Positions 40,101-48,266 of a stretch of DNA of 64,000 bases are shown here, piece by piece. The notes below the pieces were generated by a model. That model saw only the letters and a program-made list of their open reading frames with translations. It searched no databases and had not been told where the DNA came from. Position 1 is the first letter of the stretch; the number at the start of each line of letters is the position of its first letter. The stretch covers positions 310,001 to 374,000 of the forward strand of contig NZ_FNDR01000006.1 in the NCBI RefSeq assembly GCF_900099805.1. The letters are read 5' to 3'. This DNA comes from Variovorax sp. OV700 (GTDB lineage Bacteria > Pseudomonadota > Gammaproteobacteria > Burkholderiales > Burkholderiaceae_C). The translations under genes and the position numbers were made by a program.

Positions 40101-43100
40101 CGGTCAGGCGCACCTTCACGATCACCGGCGTGCGCAGGTCGGCCTTCGCCGATTCGGGCACGTCGACGCGGATCGCGCCGAGCTTGTCGGGCGCGATCAC
40201 GCTGATCTGCTGCGCCGTGCCGCGCGCGTTGCCGAAGGGGTCCACGCCTTCCAGCTGCAGGCGGTTGGCGCCGGGCTGCAGCACCACGCCGATGTATTCC
40301 CAGGCGCCGAGCTTCTTGCCGGCCAGCTCGGTCTTCTTGCCGACGCGGCGCTCCTCGATGGCCTTGCCGTTGACGGTGAGTCGCAACGCCAGGCCGGCCT
40401 GGCCCTTGACGCGCACGTTGACCGACTGGCCCGGCAGCGTGTCGCCGTCCTTCAGGTCGATGAAGCCGAGCGCGTTGTCTTCGATCTGCGGCAATAGGGC
40501 TTCCAGCTCGACCGGGCTGGGCACGGCCTGCGGCAGCAGCGGTGCCACCGCGTTCTGGCGCGGCTCGAGCATGGCGGTGTTCGTGTTGACCGGGCGGCTC
40601 GCGAATGCGCCCACGCCGGTGGCGCCGCCGCCCATGGCCGATGCGCCCTGCGCGTTGGTGGGCAGGCCGCTGAGCGCCGCGAACAGGCTGCCTGCGGGCG
40701 TGGGCGCCGGTGCCGCACTGGCGCCGAGCGTGCCGCTCAAGGTGCTCGATGCCCCGTTGACGAAGCTGCTCGCGTTGGCGGGCGCCACGGGCATCGCGAT
40801 CAGTGGGGCCGAGTTGGAGAGCGTCGAGCCGGCGCTGGCCGTACTGCCCGTAGCGAGCGCCTGGCCGCTGGCAGGCAGCGAGCGCGCGTCGCCCACCGGC
40901 ACGATCTTGCCTTCGGGGTCGAGCCGCATGCGCACCTGCGCCTCGGCTTCGGTATCGGGAATGGCGGCAATGGCCGCACGGCGTGCGGCCACCTCGTCCA
41001 TCACCCCCGGCGTGTCGCAGTTGGCGACGATGAAGTTGGCTTTGTGAAACTCGCCCTTCTTCAGATCGACGAAGCGGCTCTCGGGTCGGCCGGCATTGCG
41101 GTTGTCGAGCGCCTCGAGCCGCGCGCCGGCGGGCAGCGTGGTCTGGTCGACGCGCAGCACGTGCGTGACGGGCTTGAGGCCGTAGAGGCTCCACTTGCCT
41201 TCCACGTCGGTGATGACGTGGGTGCCGTCTTCCATGTAGAGGCGCACGCCGGGCACGCCGATCTCGTCGTCGCCGTCTTGTCGGCCGTCGCGCTTGCAGT
41301 CCATGTGGACCTTGCCGAATAGGAAAGCGTCGTCGGAAAACACGCCGCCTGTCACGCGCACGGTCCAGTTGGCCAGGTTCGACTGCATCGGGCCCGAACT
41401 TGCACGGGCGCGGTTGACGGCGTCGCCATTGGTGGGCGCGCCCACGCCGATGCGCACGCGGTAGCGCACCGTGGCCGACTGGTCCACGCCCAGCGCCAGC
41501 GCCGGGTAGTCGAAGACGAGCTGCGGGCCCGCGCCGCCGGCTGGGTTGACTGCGGCCGAACCGTTCAGGCGCGCGCTGTTCGCGACATAGGCAAAGCCGG
41601 GCGGCAGGCTGTCGGCCAGGCGCACGCCGGTGACCGGGAAGCCCGTCTTGTTGGTGATGACCAGCGCGTAGTCCATGAAGTCGCCGAACTCGACCTGGCG
41701 CTTGCTGCCTTCCTTGCGCAGCACCAGCCCCAGCACATTGCCCGGGTCGAGCGGGATGTGGTTGTGCACCACGTCGCAGGCGGCGCCGGATGCATTGAAG
41801 CCCGCATTGACCGAGAAGTAGTAGGTGGTCGGGTCCGCGCCCTGCGGCGGGCCGGCATTCGGCACGATGGCGCCGCAGCTGTTGAAGGTGCCGGCCGTGA
41901 CCGGAATGAGCTGCGACGGCGTCACATAGCCGCTGGCTGCGGGCGGCACCACGCCGAGCGCGTAGGTGCACGAGCCGGTGACCGGCGGCGACTGCAGGAA
42001 GAACTGGTAGCCGCCGTCGGCGCCGGTGGTCATGGAGACGCTGCCGTTGGCGTTGACCGTGTAGATGCCCGACGCGCCGCCATACAGCTCTTCCGCCGTG
42101 ATCGGCGTGACCGGCCCGCTGCTGCACGACTGGCGCGTGAAGGTGACGACCGCACCGGCCACGGGCTGGCGCGTGACGGCGTTGTAGACCGTGCCCTGCG
42201 GGTCGGCGAGCAGCGACTGCGCCGAGTTGGCGCTGGCCGCCACCAGCATGGCCGGCGTGACGTTGACGGTGTTCTGGTCGAAGGCCGCAGCCCAGGCCTT
42301 GTTGCTGAGCGCCATGCGGCCGCCAACGACGCTGGGCTTCTGCGTGATGCGCACGGTGAAGGAAAGTTCTTCGCTCTGGCCCGGCGCCAGCGCGCGGCTG
42401 CCGTCGGTGACGCTCAGCACAGCTTCGGTCGGCAGCCTGAAGGGATCGCTGCTGGCGAGGGCTTCGCGGTCGCAGGTGGCACGTCCGGTGAAGCCACTGG
42501 CGGCATGGAGGATGCCGCTGCGCGCCTTCGGCGGACCGGCCAGTTCCCAGGCGGCAACGAGGCCGTCGGGCTTGTCCATGTCGAAGGTGCAATTGAGGTT
42601 GTCGATGAGCCGCACGTTCGGCGCCGAGGCCGCGCCGGTGTTGCTCACCTTGAGGCGGTAGTCGAGCTCGTACACGCCCTGCGACACGCGCCGCGGCGCC
42701 GAAGCGGTCTTGGCCAGCGTGAGCGCGGGCAGCTGCGTGGACACCGGCGTGGGCGAGCTGTCGTTGTTCGGATTGCCGTCTCCGTCGGCGTCGGGGTTGC
42801 TGCCGTTGACCGAGTCGTCGAAGGCCGCCGGCGAGCCGCCTGCGGTGAGCGCGCCCTGGGCACGCACGGTGTTGTAGAGCGTACCGGCGCGGCCGCCGAC
42901 GTTGAAGCGCACATCGAAGCGCACGGTGAACTGCGCGCCTACCGGCAGCACGGCACCAGGCGCCAGCAGGTTCTGCGCGGCGGCGGTGCCGTTGAACGCG
43001 CTGTCGGCCGCGACCGCGGTACCGCCCACGCCATTGCCCTGGCTGCCCGCGATGGCCAGCGTGCCGGGCACGATGGTGTACTGGTTGGCGGCGGGCACCG

Positions 43101-44433
43101 CGGCCGACGTGTAGGTGCCGAACTGCGTCGCGCCGCTGCCTTCGAGCAAGTCGGTCGCCTGCACGCCGTAGAGCCACACGGCGCCATAGTTGCGCACGTT
43201 GACGCTGAAGCTCACGGTGGCGGTGCCGTCGAGCTGGCCGTCGGCGCCGCGGTGGAGGCGCGGCGTCGAGGCCGCCTTGGCCACCCCGATGCGGCTCTGG
43301 CTGGAGGTGATGACCACCGTGTTCGAGGGCGACACCGCGGGCGCCGCACCGTCGTTGTAGTAGCCCTGCGCGGTGTTGCGGATGTCACCGCTCTGGTCGG
43401 CCTTGACCTGCACCGCGAACTGCATGGCGATCGATGCGTTGCGCGACAGCGCGGTCGGCACGCCGATGGCCACTTCGACCGCCGAAGCGTCTTCGGCGGT
43501 GCGGTAGCTGAAGTCCGGATCGCCCGGCAGGCGGAACAGGCGCACCGCGCCGGCTGCCGTGCTTTGCAGGCTGCCCGCGATGTAGCGCGTGCCCGCGGGC
43601 ACGAGATCGCGCACCAGCAGCAGGCTGGTGGGCGTGCCGTTCACCAGCACCGGCGTTCCTGCGGGTGCGGCGGTGTTGCCGGGGCGTGCGTCGCGCGCGC
43701 CGATGTTGGTGCCCGACACGGTGAAGTCGATGCGCGTGGTGCCCGGAACCACGAAGCCCGGATAGCTCGCGGACTTGGTGATGGCCAGCACAGCCGCATC
43801 GCCCACCGTGACGGTGTCGCGGTTGACGGCACTGAGCTTCTGCAGCGCAGTAGTGGCGGTAAGCGCCACGCAGGCATTGCCGCTGGCCGCGGCAGGGATG
43901 GTGCCCTGCACCAGCAGCGCTGCGGTCTCGCCGGACTGCAGCGCGATGGCGCCGCCTGTGCCGAGCGGCAGCACCGGGTCGGCCGCATCGGCCACGCCGT
44001 TGTTGTTGGTGTCGCGCACCACGCGCAGCGCCGACAAGTCGAGCGCGCCGGCCGGGCAGCCCACGCCGCCGTTGGCAAGGCCGAGGGTGTAGCTCGACGG
44101 CACATTGCCGGTGTTGGCGAGCAGGTGGCTCAGCGTGACGACGGCGGCCGGCGGCCGGCTGACCGACTGGTCCTGCGTGAGCACCAGCGCCTCGACCGGC
44201 AGCACGGTGGCGCTGACGCCGTTGGAGCTCGACGTCTCGGTCTGCGAAAGGCCGGCCGGCACGTAGGTGGCGGTGGCGACGTTGCGGATCACGGTGCCGC
44301 CGGACGGGGGCGCGGCGTGCGCGGCGGTTCCGGCGAGCGTGCAGCCGAGGACCGCCATCGCCACGACGGCTGCGGCCATGCCGCCTCGCCATCGTTGCGA
44401 GCGGGTGCTCAGATACGCCAGAAGAAATTGCAC
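37189..44433 (-). CDS. Outer-membrane beta-barrel protein with long DUF11/SdrD-like extension (2414 residues)
   Basis: Start GTG 44433 has GGAAGG upstream and gives a signal peptide ending TLAGTAAHA; ATG 44379 is the alternative. Residues 50-1030 are DUF11-type repeats beginning GGTVIRNVATATYVPAG. About 1031-1141 is an SdrD B-like/carboxypeptidase-regulatory unit (DGRQDGDDEIGVPGVRLYMEDG, VEGKWSLYGLKP). A low-complexity Ala/Ser/Pro linker at about 1170-1315 is followed by Ig-like domains. From about 1530 to the end alternating aromatic strands (EFYPVYGDSSVKGFDAQS, KLYVRIDKNRSYLLYGDF, GRYAAKWSRADDGWLKS) look like a large outer-membrane barrel. The last residue is Lys rather than the usual Phe/Trp. 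It may anchor or display the partner proteins. The family is uncharacterised as far as I know. Confidence 0.85.
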   Translation of the reverse strand: MQFLLAYLSTRSQRWRGGMAAAVVAMAVLGCTLAGTAAHAAPPSGGTVIRNVATATYVPAGLSQTETSSSNGVSATVLPVEALVLTQDQSVSRPPAAVVTLSHLLANTGNVPSSYTLGLANGGVGCPAGALDLSALRVVRDTNNNGVADAADPVLPLGTGGAIALQSGETAALLVQGTIPAAASGNACVALTATTALQKLSAVNRDTVTVGDAAVLAITKSASYPGFVVPGTTRIDFTVSGTNIGARDARPGNTAAPAGTPVLVNGTPTSLLLVRDLVPAGTRYIAGSLQSTAAGAVRLFRLPGDPDFSYRTAEDASAVEVAIGVPTALSRNASIAMQFAVQVKADQSGDIRNTAQGYYNDGAAPAVSPSNTVVITSSQSRIGVAKAASTPRLHRGADGQLDGTATVSFSVNVRNYGAVWLYGVQATDLLEGSGATQFGTYTSAAVPAANQYTIVPGTLAIAGSQGNGVGGTAVAADSAFNGTAAAQNLLAPGAVLPVGAQFTVRFDVRFNVGGRAGTLYNTVRAQGALTAGGSPAAFDDSVNGSNPDADGDGNPNNDSSPTPVSTQLPALTLAKTASAPRRVSQGVYELDYRLKVSNTGAASAPNVRLIDNLNCTFDMDKPDGLVAAWELAGPPKARSGILHAASGFTGRATCDREALASSDPFRLPTEAVLSVTDGSRALAPGQSEELSFTVRITQKPSVVGGRMALSNKAWAAAFDQNTVNVTPAMLVAASANSAQSLLADPQGTVYNAVTRQPVAGAVVTFTRQSCSSGPVTPITAEELYGGASGIYTVNANGSVSMTTGADGGYQFFLQSPPVTGSCTYALGVVPPAASGYVTPSQLIPVTAGTFNSCGAIVPNAGPPQGADPTTYYFSVNAGFNASGAACDVVHNHIPLDPGNVLGLVLRKEGSKRQVEFGDFMDYALVITNKTGFPVTGVRLADSLPPGFAYVANSARLNGSAAVNPAGGAGPQLVFDYPALALGVDQSATVRYRVRIGVGAPTNGDAVNRARASSGPMQSNLANWTVRVTGGVFSDDAFLFGKVHMDCKRDGRQDGDDEIGVPGVRLYMEDGTHVITDVEGKWSLYGLKPVTHVLRVDQTTLPAGARLEALDNRNAGRPESRFVDLKKGEFHKANFIVANCDTPGVMDEVAARRAAIAAIPDTEAEAQVRMRLDPEGKIVPVGDARSLPASGQALATGSTASAGSTLSNSAPLIAMPVAPANASSFVNGASSTLSGTLGASAAPAPTPAGSLFAALSGLPTNAQGASAMGGGATGVGAFASRPVNTNTAMLEPRQNAVAPLLPQAVPSPVELEALLPQIEDNALGFIDLKDGDTLPGQSVNVRVKGQAGLALRLTVNGKAIEERRVGKKTELAGKKLGAWEYIGVVLQPGANRLQLEGVDPFGNARGTAQQISVIAPDKLGAIRVDVPESAKADLRTPVIVKVRLTDAAGVPVTARTQLTLEADRGRWLDEDLNPAEPGTQVFMEGGVAEFRLLPPGEPGDARLRVTAGSFVKEVRLALLPEMRPMIGVGIVEGVLDLTKRGGVPLGAMPAGAAFEAELTGLADESNSNRRAAARTAFFFKGTVKGEYLLTAAYDSNKTRDDRLFRDIRPDEFYPVYGDSSVKGFDAQSTQKLYVRIDKNRSYLLYGDFTTASSTEVRNLSQSNRALTGLKHVYDDGNVRATSFFSRTAQTQQVEEFRAVGTSGPYYLSATGGEFVDNSEQVEVVVRDRNQPNLVLQRTTVARFVDYTIEPLTRRILFTHAISSVDANLNPQSIRVTYEIDAGGPKFNVAGTDVQVKVGDNLQLGVVASTDENPENRRKLGALTAVARLGDNTTMAGEWVRTESDKNGKGSGGRAELRHQTEDLAVVALASKTSVGFDNPGASFSAGRTEASARAEYRIDATTVVRGEALYSQDALQDGSRRGFTASVQKKFGEQMAAEVGLRHGQSGAGLGTSSGFDYGQISTYSGNLGSGVGASNVTALGRAASANASANAEDLTTVRARLSAQVPGLPQASVFVEGEQDIRKSDRHVLAVGGNYAVTDKTRIYGRYELVSSLYSQDQLGTTGSNNVGILGIESSYMEGGRVYSEYRLADSIDGRAAQAATGVRNTFKLNDQWRLTGGIEHTRQLGGLRNSGNTGTGYSGGLGQSTAITGGVEYIAERIKASGVLEGRRGDDANTRLFSAGFGYKIDRSWSLLARSVMSDSEGQGTNAGNAHHLARHQFGLAYRPVDTDRWNALMRYERRSERVVGTGSSTGALDGSSVFGAGSGNASLPGTTSADIVSAHFNYNPRPGTVINGRYAAKWSRADDGWLKSTYWAHLLQARYTQDINKDWDFGIQAGLLHGKGGALQKTMGAEVGYQVMKDLWVSAGYNFVGLKDRDLTANEYTSKGAYIRLRFKFDETGLGFSSAGAAASANAK

Positions 44434-44450
44434 GCCACGAACCTTCCATC

Positions 44451-44471
44451 GGCCCGCGCGCGGCGCGGGCC
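44451..44471 (-). promoter_or_regulatory. Perfect 9-bp hairpin just upstream of the barrel gene's RBS
   Basis: GGCCCGCGC / GCGCGGGCC with a 3-nt loop, ending 17 bp before the GTG start and abutting the GGAAGG Shine-Dalgarno. It could limit ribosome access or shield the 5' end of a processed transcript. Confidence 0.55.
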
Positions 44472-44502
44472 GTCCAAAACTCAAAGAACTTTTTCCTCTG
44501 CC

Positions 44503-44517
44503 GCCTGCAAGGCAGGC
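44503..44517 (-). other. Small hairpin GCCTGC-AAG-GCAGGC in the intercistronic leader
   Basis: Perfect 6-bp stem with a 3-nt loop between the terminator-like hairpin and the RBS-proximal hairpin. With its neighbours it makes the 197-bp gap before the barrel gene (44434-44630) almost wholly structured. Confidence 0.45.
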
Positions 44518-44548
44518 GCGGTCGCGTGCTGCGTGAAAGCGGCAAGGG

Positions 44549-44583
44549 AAAAAAGCGAGGCATGCCAACAGGCAGCGCCTCGC
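44549..44583 (-). terminator. Intrinsic terminator downstream of the 968-residue protein gene
   Basis: On the minus strand GCGAGGC and GCCTCGC form a 7-bp stem closing an inner TGCC/GGCA stem, directly followed by TTTTTT (44554-44549). It lies 48 bp after the stop at 44631 and 115 bp before the start of the barrel gene, so the larger genes downstream need read-through or another promoter. Confidence 0.8.
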
Positions 44584-44630
44584 GAAAGCCGGCGGACCCC
44601 GAGGCCCGCCAGCGACTCAAACCCTTGTCG

Positions 44631-47537
44631 TCACTCGTTGACCTTCACGGCGAAGGTCAGCGTGGCCGTGCCGCTCGGGGCCACGGTGTTGGCGGCGCTG
44701 CCGCAGCTCACCGCGGTGGCGGTCTGTGCGTAGACGAGCGCCGTGCCGGTCACGCCGGTCGAGGTGCATCGCGACGCGGCCGCGGGTTGCGTGGCGCTCA
44801 GCGAGGTGTAAGCAGGCACCGCATCGTTGATGGCGATGTTGGTGACCGATGCCGTGCCTTCGTTGGTGGCGACGACCTTGTAGACGATGCACTGGCCGGG
44901 CTTCAGCGACAGCGGAGCTGCCGCGAATGCGCCGTCCGCCACACCATCGCAGGTGAGGTCGGCTGCCTGCGTCTTGAGGACGCGGATCTGGCCGGTGATC
45001 ACGGTGCTGATGTCGGTGGCCGACGGTGCGCCGCAGCTCGCCGCGTCGGTGAAGGTCGCGGTCACGGTCGTGGTGTCGGTTGCGCCGGCGCTGGCGCCGC
45101 CCGGTGCGAACACGCGCACCAGCAGCTTCTGCGATGCGCCCACGGCCAGCGGGCCGGCTTGCGGGCCGGTCACCAGCGTGTCGCCCGCGTCGATCTGACC
45201 GTCGCCGTTGACGTCCAGGTAGATCGCGGTGGTCCAGCCGAGCGTGGCGTCGGCCGCTGGCACGGTGGCCGTCAGCGTGTACGCACCGCAGCTCTGGTTG
45301 CCGGTGTTGGTCAGCGTGTGCGGGTACACCACGGTGCCGCCCGGTGCGAGCTGGCCGCTGTTGTTTGGCGAGAGCGTGGCGCTCAGCGTCTGTGCAGCGG
45401 TCACGGTCACGGCGTCGGTCTTCGTGTCGGACACGATCACACCCGTCGAAGCAACGGCGGTGGACTGCACCTGGAAGTAGACCTTCTGTGCGGTGACGGG
45501 CGACTGTGTGGCAGGCGGCGTCACGCAGGCAGCGACCTGCGCTTGTGCGCCGGCATTGACGGCCACGCTGGCAATCGCTGCCGATGCGCAAGTGCCGCCC
45601 GAGGCCACGAACTTCACCGTCCAGCCGGTCGGCAGGGTGCCGGGGAAGCTGGTCGACTGGCTGGCAGCCAGGTTGTAGGTGTTGTTGACCGAGTCGTTGT
45701 TCTTGACGAACAGCGCGAACACGGTGCCGGTGCCGGCCGCGGTCGCGTTGGTCGTGGTCGGGTTCGGGCTCGGGCCGGGGCCCAAGTCGCCGCCTGCTGC
45801 CGAGCCTGTGCCCGTACCGGCGGCCGTGTTGGTCAGGTCGACCAGCGAACCGACGACGATGGTCACCGTGTCGAGCGTGGCGTCGATCTTGGTGGTGTCG
45901 CCCGCAGAGCGACCCGTCACCGTGGCCGAGAACGGACCCGCACCCACCGCCGTGGCGGAGGGCACGTTGGCCTGCACAACGATGTTGACGCTGCCGCCAG
46001 GCGCGATCGGGCCGGTGTCGGGCACGCCGTCACCGGTGGTGTCGAGCAGCGGCGTGACGCCGTCGGCCGCGAACAGCACGAAGGTCGTGCCCGCCGGGAA
46101 GGTGCCTGCCGCGACCGTGAGGTTCACGGTGTCGGTGCCGGTGCCCGCGTTGAACACGGACTGCGCGAACTTGACGCTGCCGCCAGCCACGACCGAAGGA
46201 CGCGTGGTCAGGTCGGCTGCGGTGCCGTTGGGCGTGCCGGCCGTGGTGTCGACGGCGGTGGTAGCGGTCGACGGGTTGGTACCCACCGCGATGCCGTAGC
46301 TCGCGACGACCGTGAAGGCCGACGGATTGGTGCTCGAGCCCGGCGTGCCGATGGCCGCCGCCGTGATCGTCAGGGGAACGCTGGTCGACTCGAACGTCGC
46401 CACGTTGGTGGTGGTCGACGTACCGATCGCGGCGGTGGTTTTCACAAGCACCACGAAGCTGACCGTCTGCGTCACGTTCTGGCCGAGCGAGGCGACCACG
46501 GTGTTCAGCGTGCTGCCGGCCACCTGGAAGTCGATGCCGGACGGATCGCCGCCTGCGCCGTCGCCCAGCGCCGTGCCGGGCGCGCTGCTCCATACCGCGG
46601 AACCCGCGACGTAGGTCATGCCGCTTGGCAACGTGTCGGACATCGCAAACCTGCCCGCTGCGCCGCCCGTGTTGTTGAAGGTGAGCGTGTAGACCGTGTA
46701 CTGGCAGGTCGCGCTGGAAGCGAGACCGGCCGACCAGGTCGTGGCACAGCTTGCCGAGGACGATCGCGGACCGCCGGTGGTCGCGATCGGCCAGGCGGCA
46801 TTGCCAGGTCCGGCCACGGACGGAACGCCGATCGACTTGGTGACGTTGAACGCCGCCGCCGTCGTCAGCTTGATCTCGTCCTTGTCGGCTGCCGAGGTGT
46901 TCGGTGCGGTGTACAGCGCCGACGTGCCTGGCGTAGCGGTGAGCGTCGCCGTATCGAAAGCGCCGGTGGCACTGGTGGCCGTGCCAGGGATCGTGTAGGC
47001 CACGACGAAGCGGAACACGCCGTTGTTGCCGGCCACGCTCTGTGCGGGCACGCTGCAAACGCCTGCGGCTGCGGCCGTGCACAGCGGGGTGGTGCCGTCG
47101 GGCACGCCGTCGCCGTTCGCGTCGGGGTAGACCTCGACCTTGGAGAACTTGTCGGTGTCGGCGTCGACCGTCAGCGTGAAGGTGTCGGTGCCGTTACCGG
47201 TGTTGGTCAACGTGTGCGGTGCGTAGACGATGGAACCCGCCGCGCCGATCTTCGTGTTGACTATGGTCGTCGTGACCTGGTTGACCGAGTCGAGCGTGAA
47301 CGACCCCACCTGCTGAACCGTGGTCTGGACCAGGTTGGACGTGGCCAGCTGGGTGGTGCCGGCTGCGTCGGAATAAGTGGCCGAAGCCTGGTTACCGATG
47401 ACGGTATTGGCTGGTGGTGCAGCGGCCAGTGCGGTCGAACTTCCGAACAGGAAGCCCAGCGTCAAGGCTGCGGCGCCGGCCCACGACGCAGACGGCCTGA
47501 GGCCGATGCTGCGCCGGGTTGGCAGGGTGGAAATCAC
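44631..47537 (-). CDS. Secreted DUF11-repeat protein (968 residues)
   Basis: Start GTG 47537 with GAGGAG 7 nt upstream; signal peptide ends SSTALAA. The mature N-terminus ANTVIGNQASATYSDAAGTTQ resembles that of the 2414-residue barrel protein (GGTVIRNVATATY), so the two share an N-terminal domain. Repeated DUF11-like sandwiches follow (YAPHTLTNTGNGTDTFTLTV, VVYPHTLTNTGNQSCGAYTL), with Ca-loop-like DxNGDGxPD segments. It ends in a DUF11 domain (LKPGQCIVYKVVATNEGTAS) and LTFAVKVNE. There is no membrane anchor. A terminator lies on each side of the gene. Role unknown; a structural surface or secreted component is the best guess. Confidence 0.85.
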   Translation of the reverse strand: MISTLPTRRSIGLRPSASWAGAAALTLGFLFGSSTALAAAPPANTVIGNQASATYSDAAGTTQLATSNLVQTTVQQVGSFTLDSVNQVTTTIVNTKIGAAGSIVYAPHTLTNTGNGTDTFTLTVDADTDKFSKVEVYPDANGDGVPDGTTPLCTAAAAGVCSVPAQSVAGNNGVFRFVVAYTIPGTATSATGAFDTATLTATPGTSALYTAPNTSAADKDEIKLTTAAAFNVTKSIGVPSVAGPGNAAWPIATTGGPRSSSASCATTWSAGLASSATCQYTVYTLTFNNTGGAAGRFAMSDTLPSGMTYVAGSAVWSSAPGTALGDGAGGDPSGIDFQVAGSTLNTVVASLGQNVTQTVSFVVLVKTTAAIGTSTTTNVATFESTSVPLTITAAAIGTPGSSTNPSAFTVVASYGIAVGTNPSTATTAVDTTAGTPNGTAADLTTRPSVVAGGSVKFAQSVFNAGTGTDTVNLTVAAGTFPAGTTFVLFAADGVTPLLDTTGDGVPDTGPIAPGGSVNIVVQANVPSATAVGAGPFSATVTGRSAGDTTKIDATLDTVTIVVGSLVDLTNTAAGTGTGSAAGGDLGPGPSPNPTTTNATAAGTGTVFALFVKNNDSVNNTYNLAASQSTSFPGTLPTGWTVKFVASGGTCASAAIASVAVNAGAQAQVAACVTPPATQSPVTAQKVYFQVQSTAVASTGVIVSDTKTDAVTVTAAQTLSATLSPNNSGQLAPGGTVVYPHTLTNTGNQSCGAYTLTATVPAADATLGWTTAIYLDVNGDGQIDAGDTLVTGPQAGPLAVGASQKLLVRVFAPGGASAGATDTTTVTATFTDAASCGAPSATDISTVITGQIRVLKTQAADLTCDGVADGAFAAAPLSLKPGQCIVYKVVATNEGTASVTNIAINDAVPAYTSLSATQPAAASRCTSTGVTGTALVYAQTATAVSCGSAANTVAPSGTATLTFAVKVNE

Positions 47538-47576
47538 GTGGTTTCTCCTCGGTTGTCAAAAAAGGTCAGGAACAGG

Positions 47577-47627
47577 AAAAAACCCGGGCTGCCGTGTTTC
47601 GTTGCTCGAAAACGCGGCGACCGGGTT
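47577..47627 (-). terminator. Terminator-like hairpin between the 196- and 968-residue protein genes
   Basis: AACCCGG and CCGGGTT arms (47621-47627 with 47581-47587) close a long imperfect inner stem, followed on the minus strand by a T-run reading into 47577. It lies 49 bp after the stop of the small gene and only 40 bp before the next start, leaving no room for a separate promoter. Confidence 0.7.
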
Positions 47628-47675
47628 GCACTCGAAAGAAATCGGATGGCACGGTGAAAGAGGCGAAGCGCCGGA

Positions 47676-48266
47676 TCAGCGCGCAGCGCCGGACGCGGCC
47701 TGCACCGCCACCGCGGGCGGCGGCACGACCACCTCGACCTTGGCGCGCGCGCTCACGGCGGTGCTGCCGTTGGCGGGCAACTGGCCCAGCGTCCAGCGCA
47801 GCGACCGGTAGTCGGCATAGGGCACCGGCTCGGTCTTGTTGCCAGCGGCCTTGCGCATCAGCGGCTCGGCGCCGAACACGGCGTCCTTGGTCGCGGCCTG
47901 CACCAGGCCTGCGCCCGGCTTGGCGCTGCGCGGCTGGTACTCAAGGCCTTCGGGAATCGGAAGATCCGCCACAAGGCCGGTGACCGGCTTGCCGGTGTTG
48001 TTGGTATAGGTGGCCCGGTACTCGACGACATCGCCGGGCTTGACCGAGCTGGCGTCCACCAGCTGTTCCTTGCCCTGCGCGTCCTTCACCACCTTGGACT
48101 GGGTGAGAACGACGGCAACGGCCTTCTTCTGGGCGGCCTCGGCAGCGGGTGCGGACTGGGCCGCGGCAGCGCCGGCGAAACCGGTCAGCCCGGCCAGCAG
48201 GAACGCGCTGGCGCCCAGGCTGGAAAAGCGGCAATTCAGGATTTGAGTCAGTTTTTTAATAACCAT
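47676..48266 (-). CDS. Exported single-domain DUF11 protein (196 residues)
   Basis: Start ATG 48266 with GGAG upstream. Signal peptide SLGASAFLLAGLTGFAGAAAA. The mature part is one DUF11 domain (VKPGDVVEYRATYTNNTGKPVTGLVADLPIPEGLEY), matching in layout the last domain of the 968- and 1776-residue proteins (PGxxxxYxxxxxNxGxxxV). The end is a Val/Pro-rich tail. As first gene before a terminator it should be the most abundant product. It could be a repeating minor or major subunit, or a chaperone-like partner; both are inference. Confidence 0.85.
   Translation of the reverse strand: MVIKKLTQILNCRFSSLGASAFLLAGLTGFAGAAAAQSAPAAEAAQKKAVAVVLTQSKVVKDAQGKEQLVDASSVKPGDVVEYRATYTNNTGKPVTGLVADLPIPEGLEYQPRSAKPGAGLVQAATKDAVFGAEPLMRKAAGNKTEPVPYADYRSLRWTLGQLPANGSTAVSARAKVEVVVPPPAVAVQAASGAAR

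Noticed and set aside
37141..47657. Further long + strand frames at 37141-40497, 41758-44733 and 44526-47657
   Set aside because: Same antisense artefact opposite exported DUF11 proteins; no recognisable fold or start signals.
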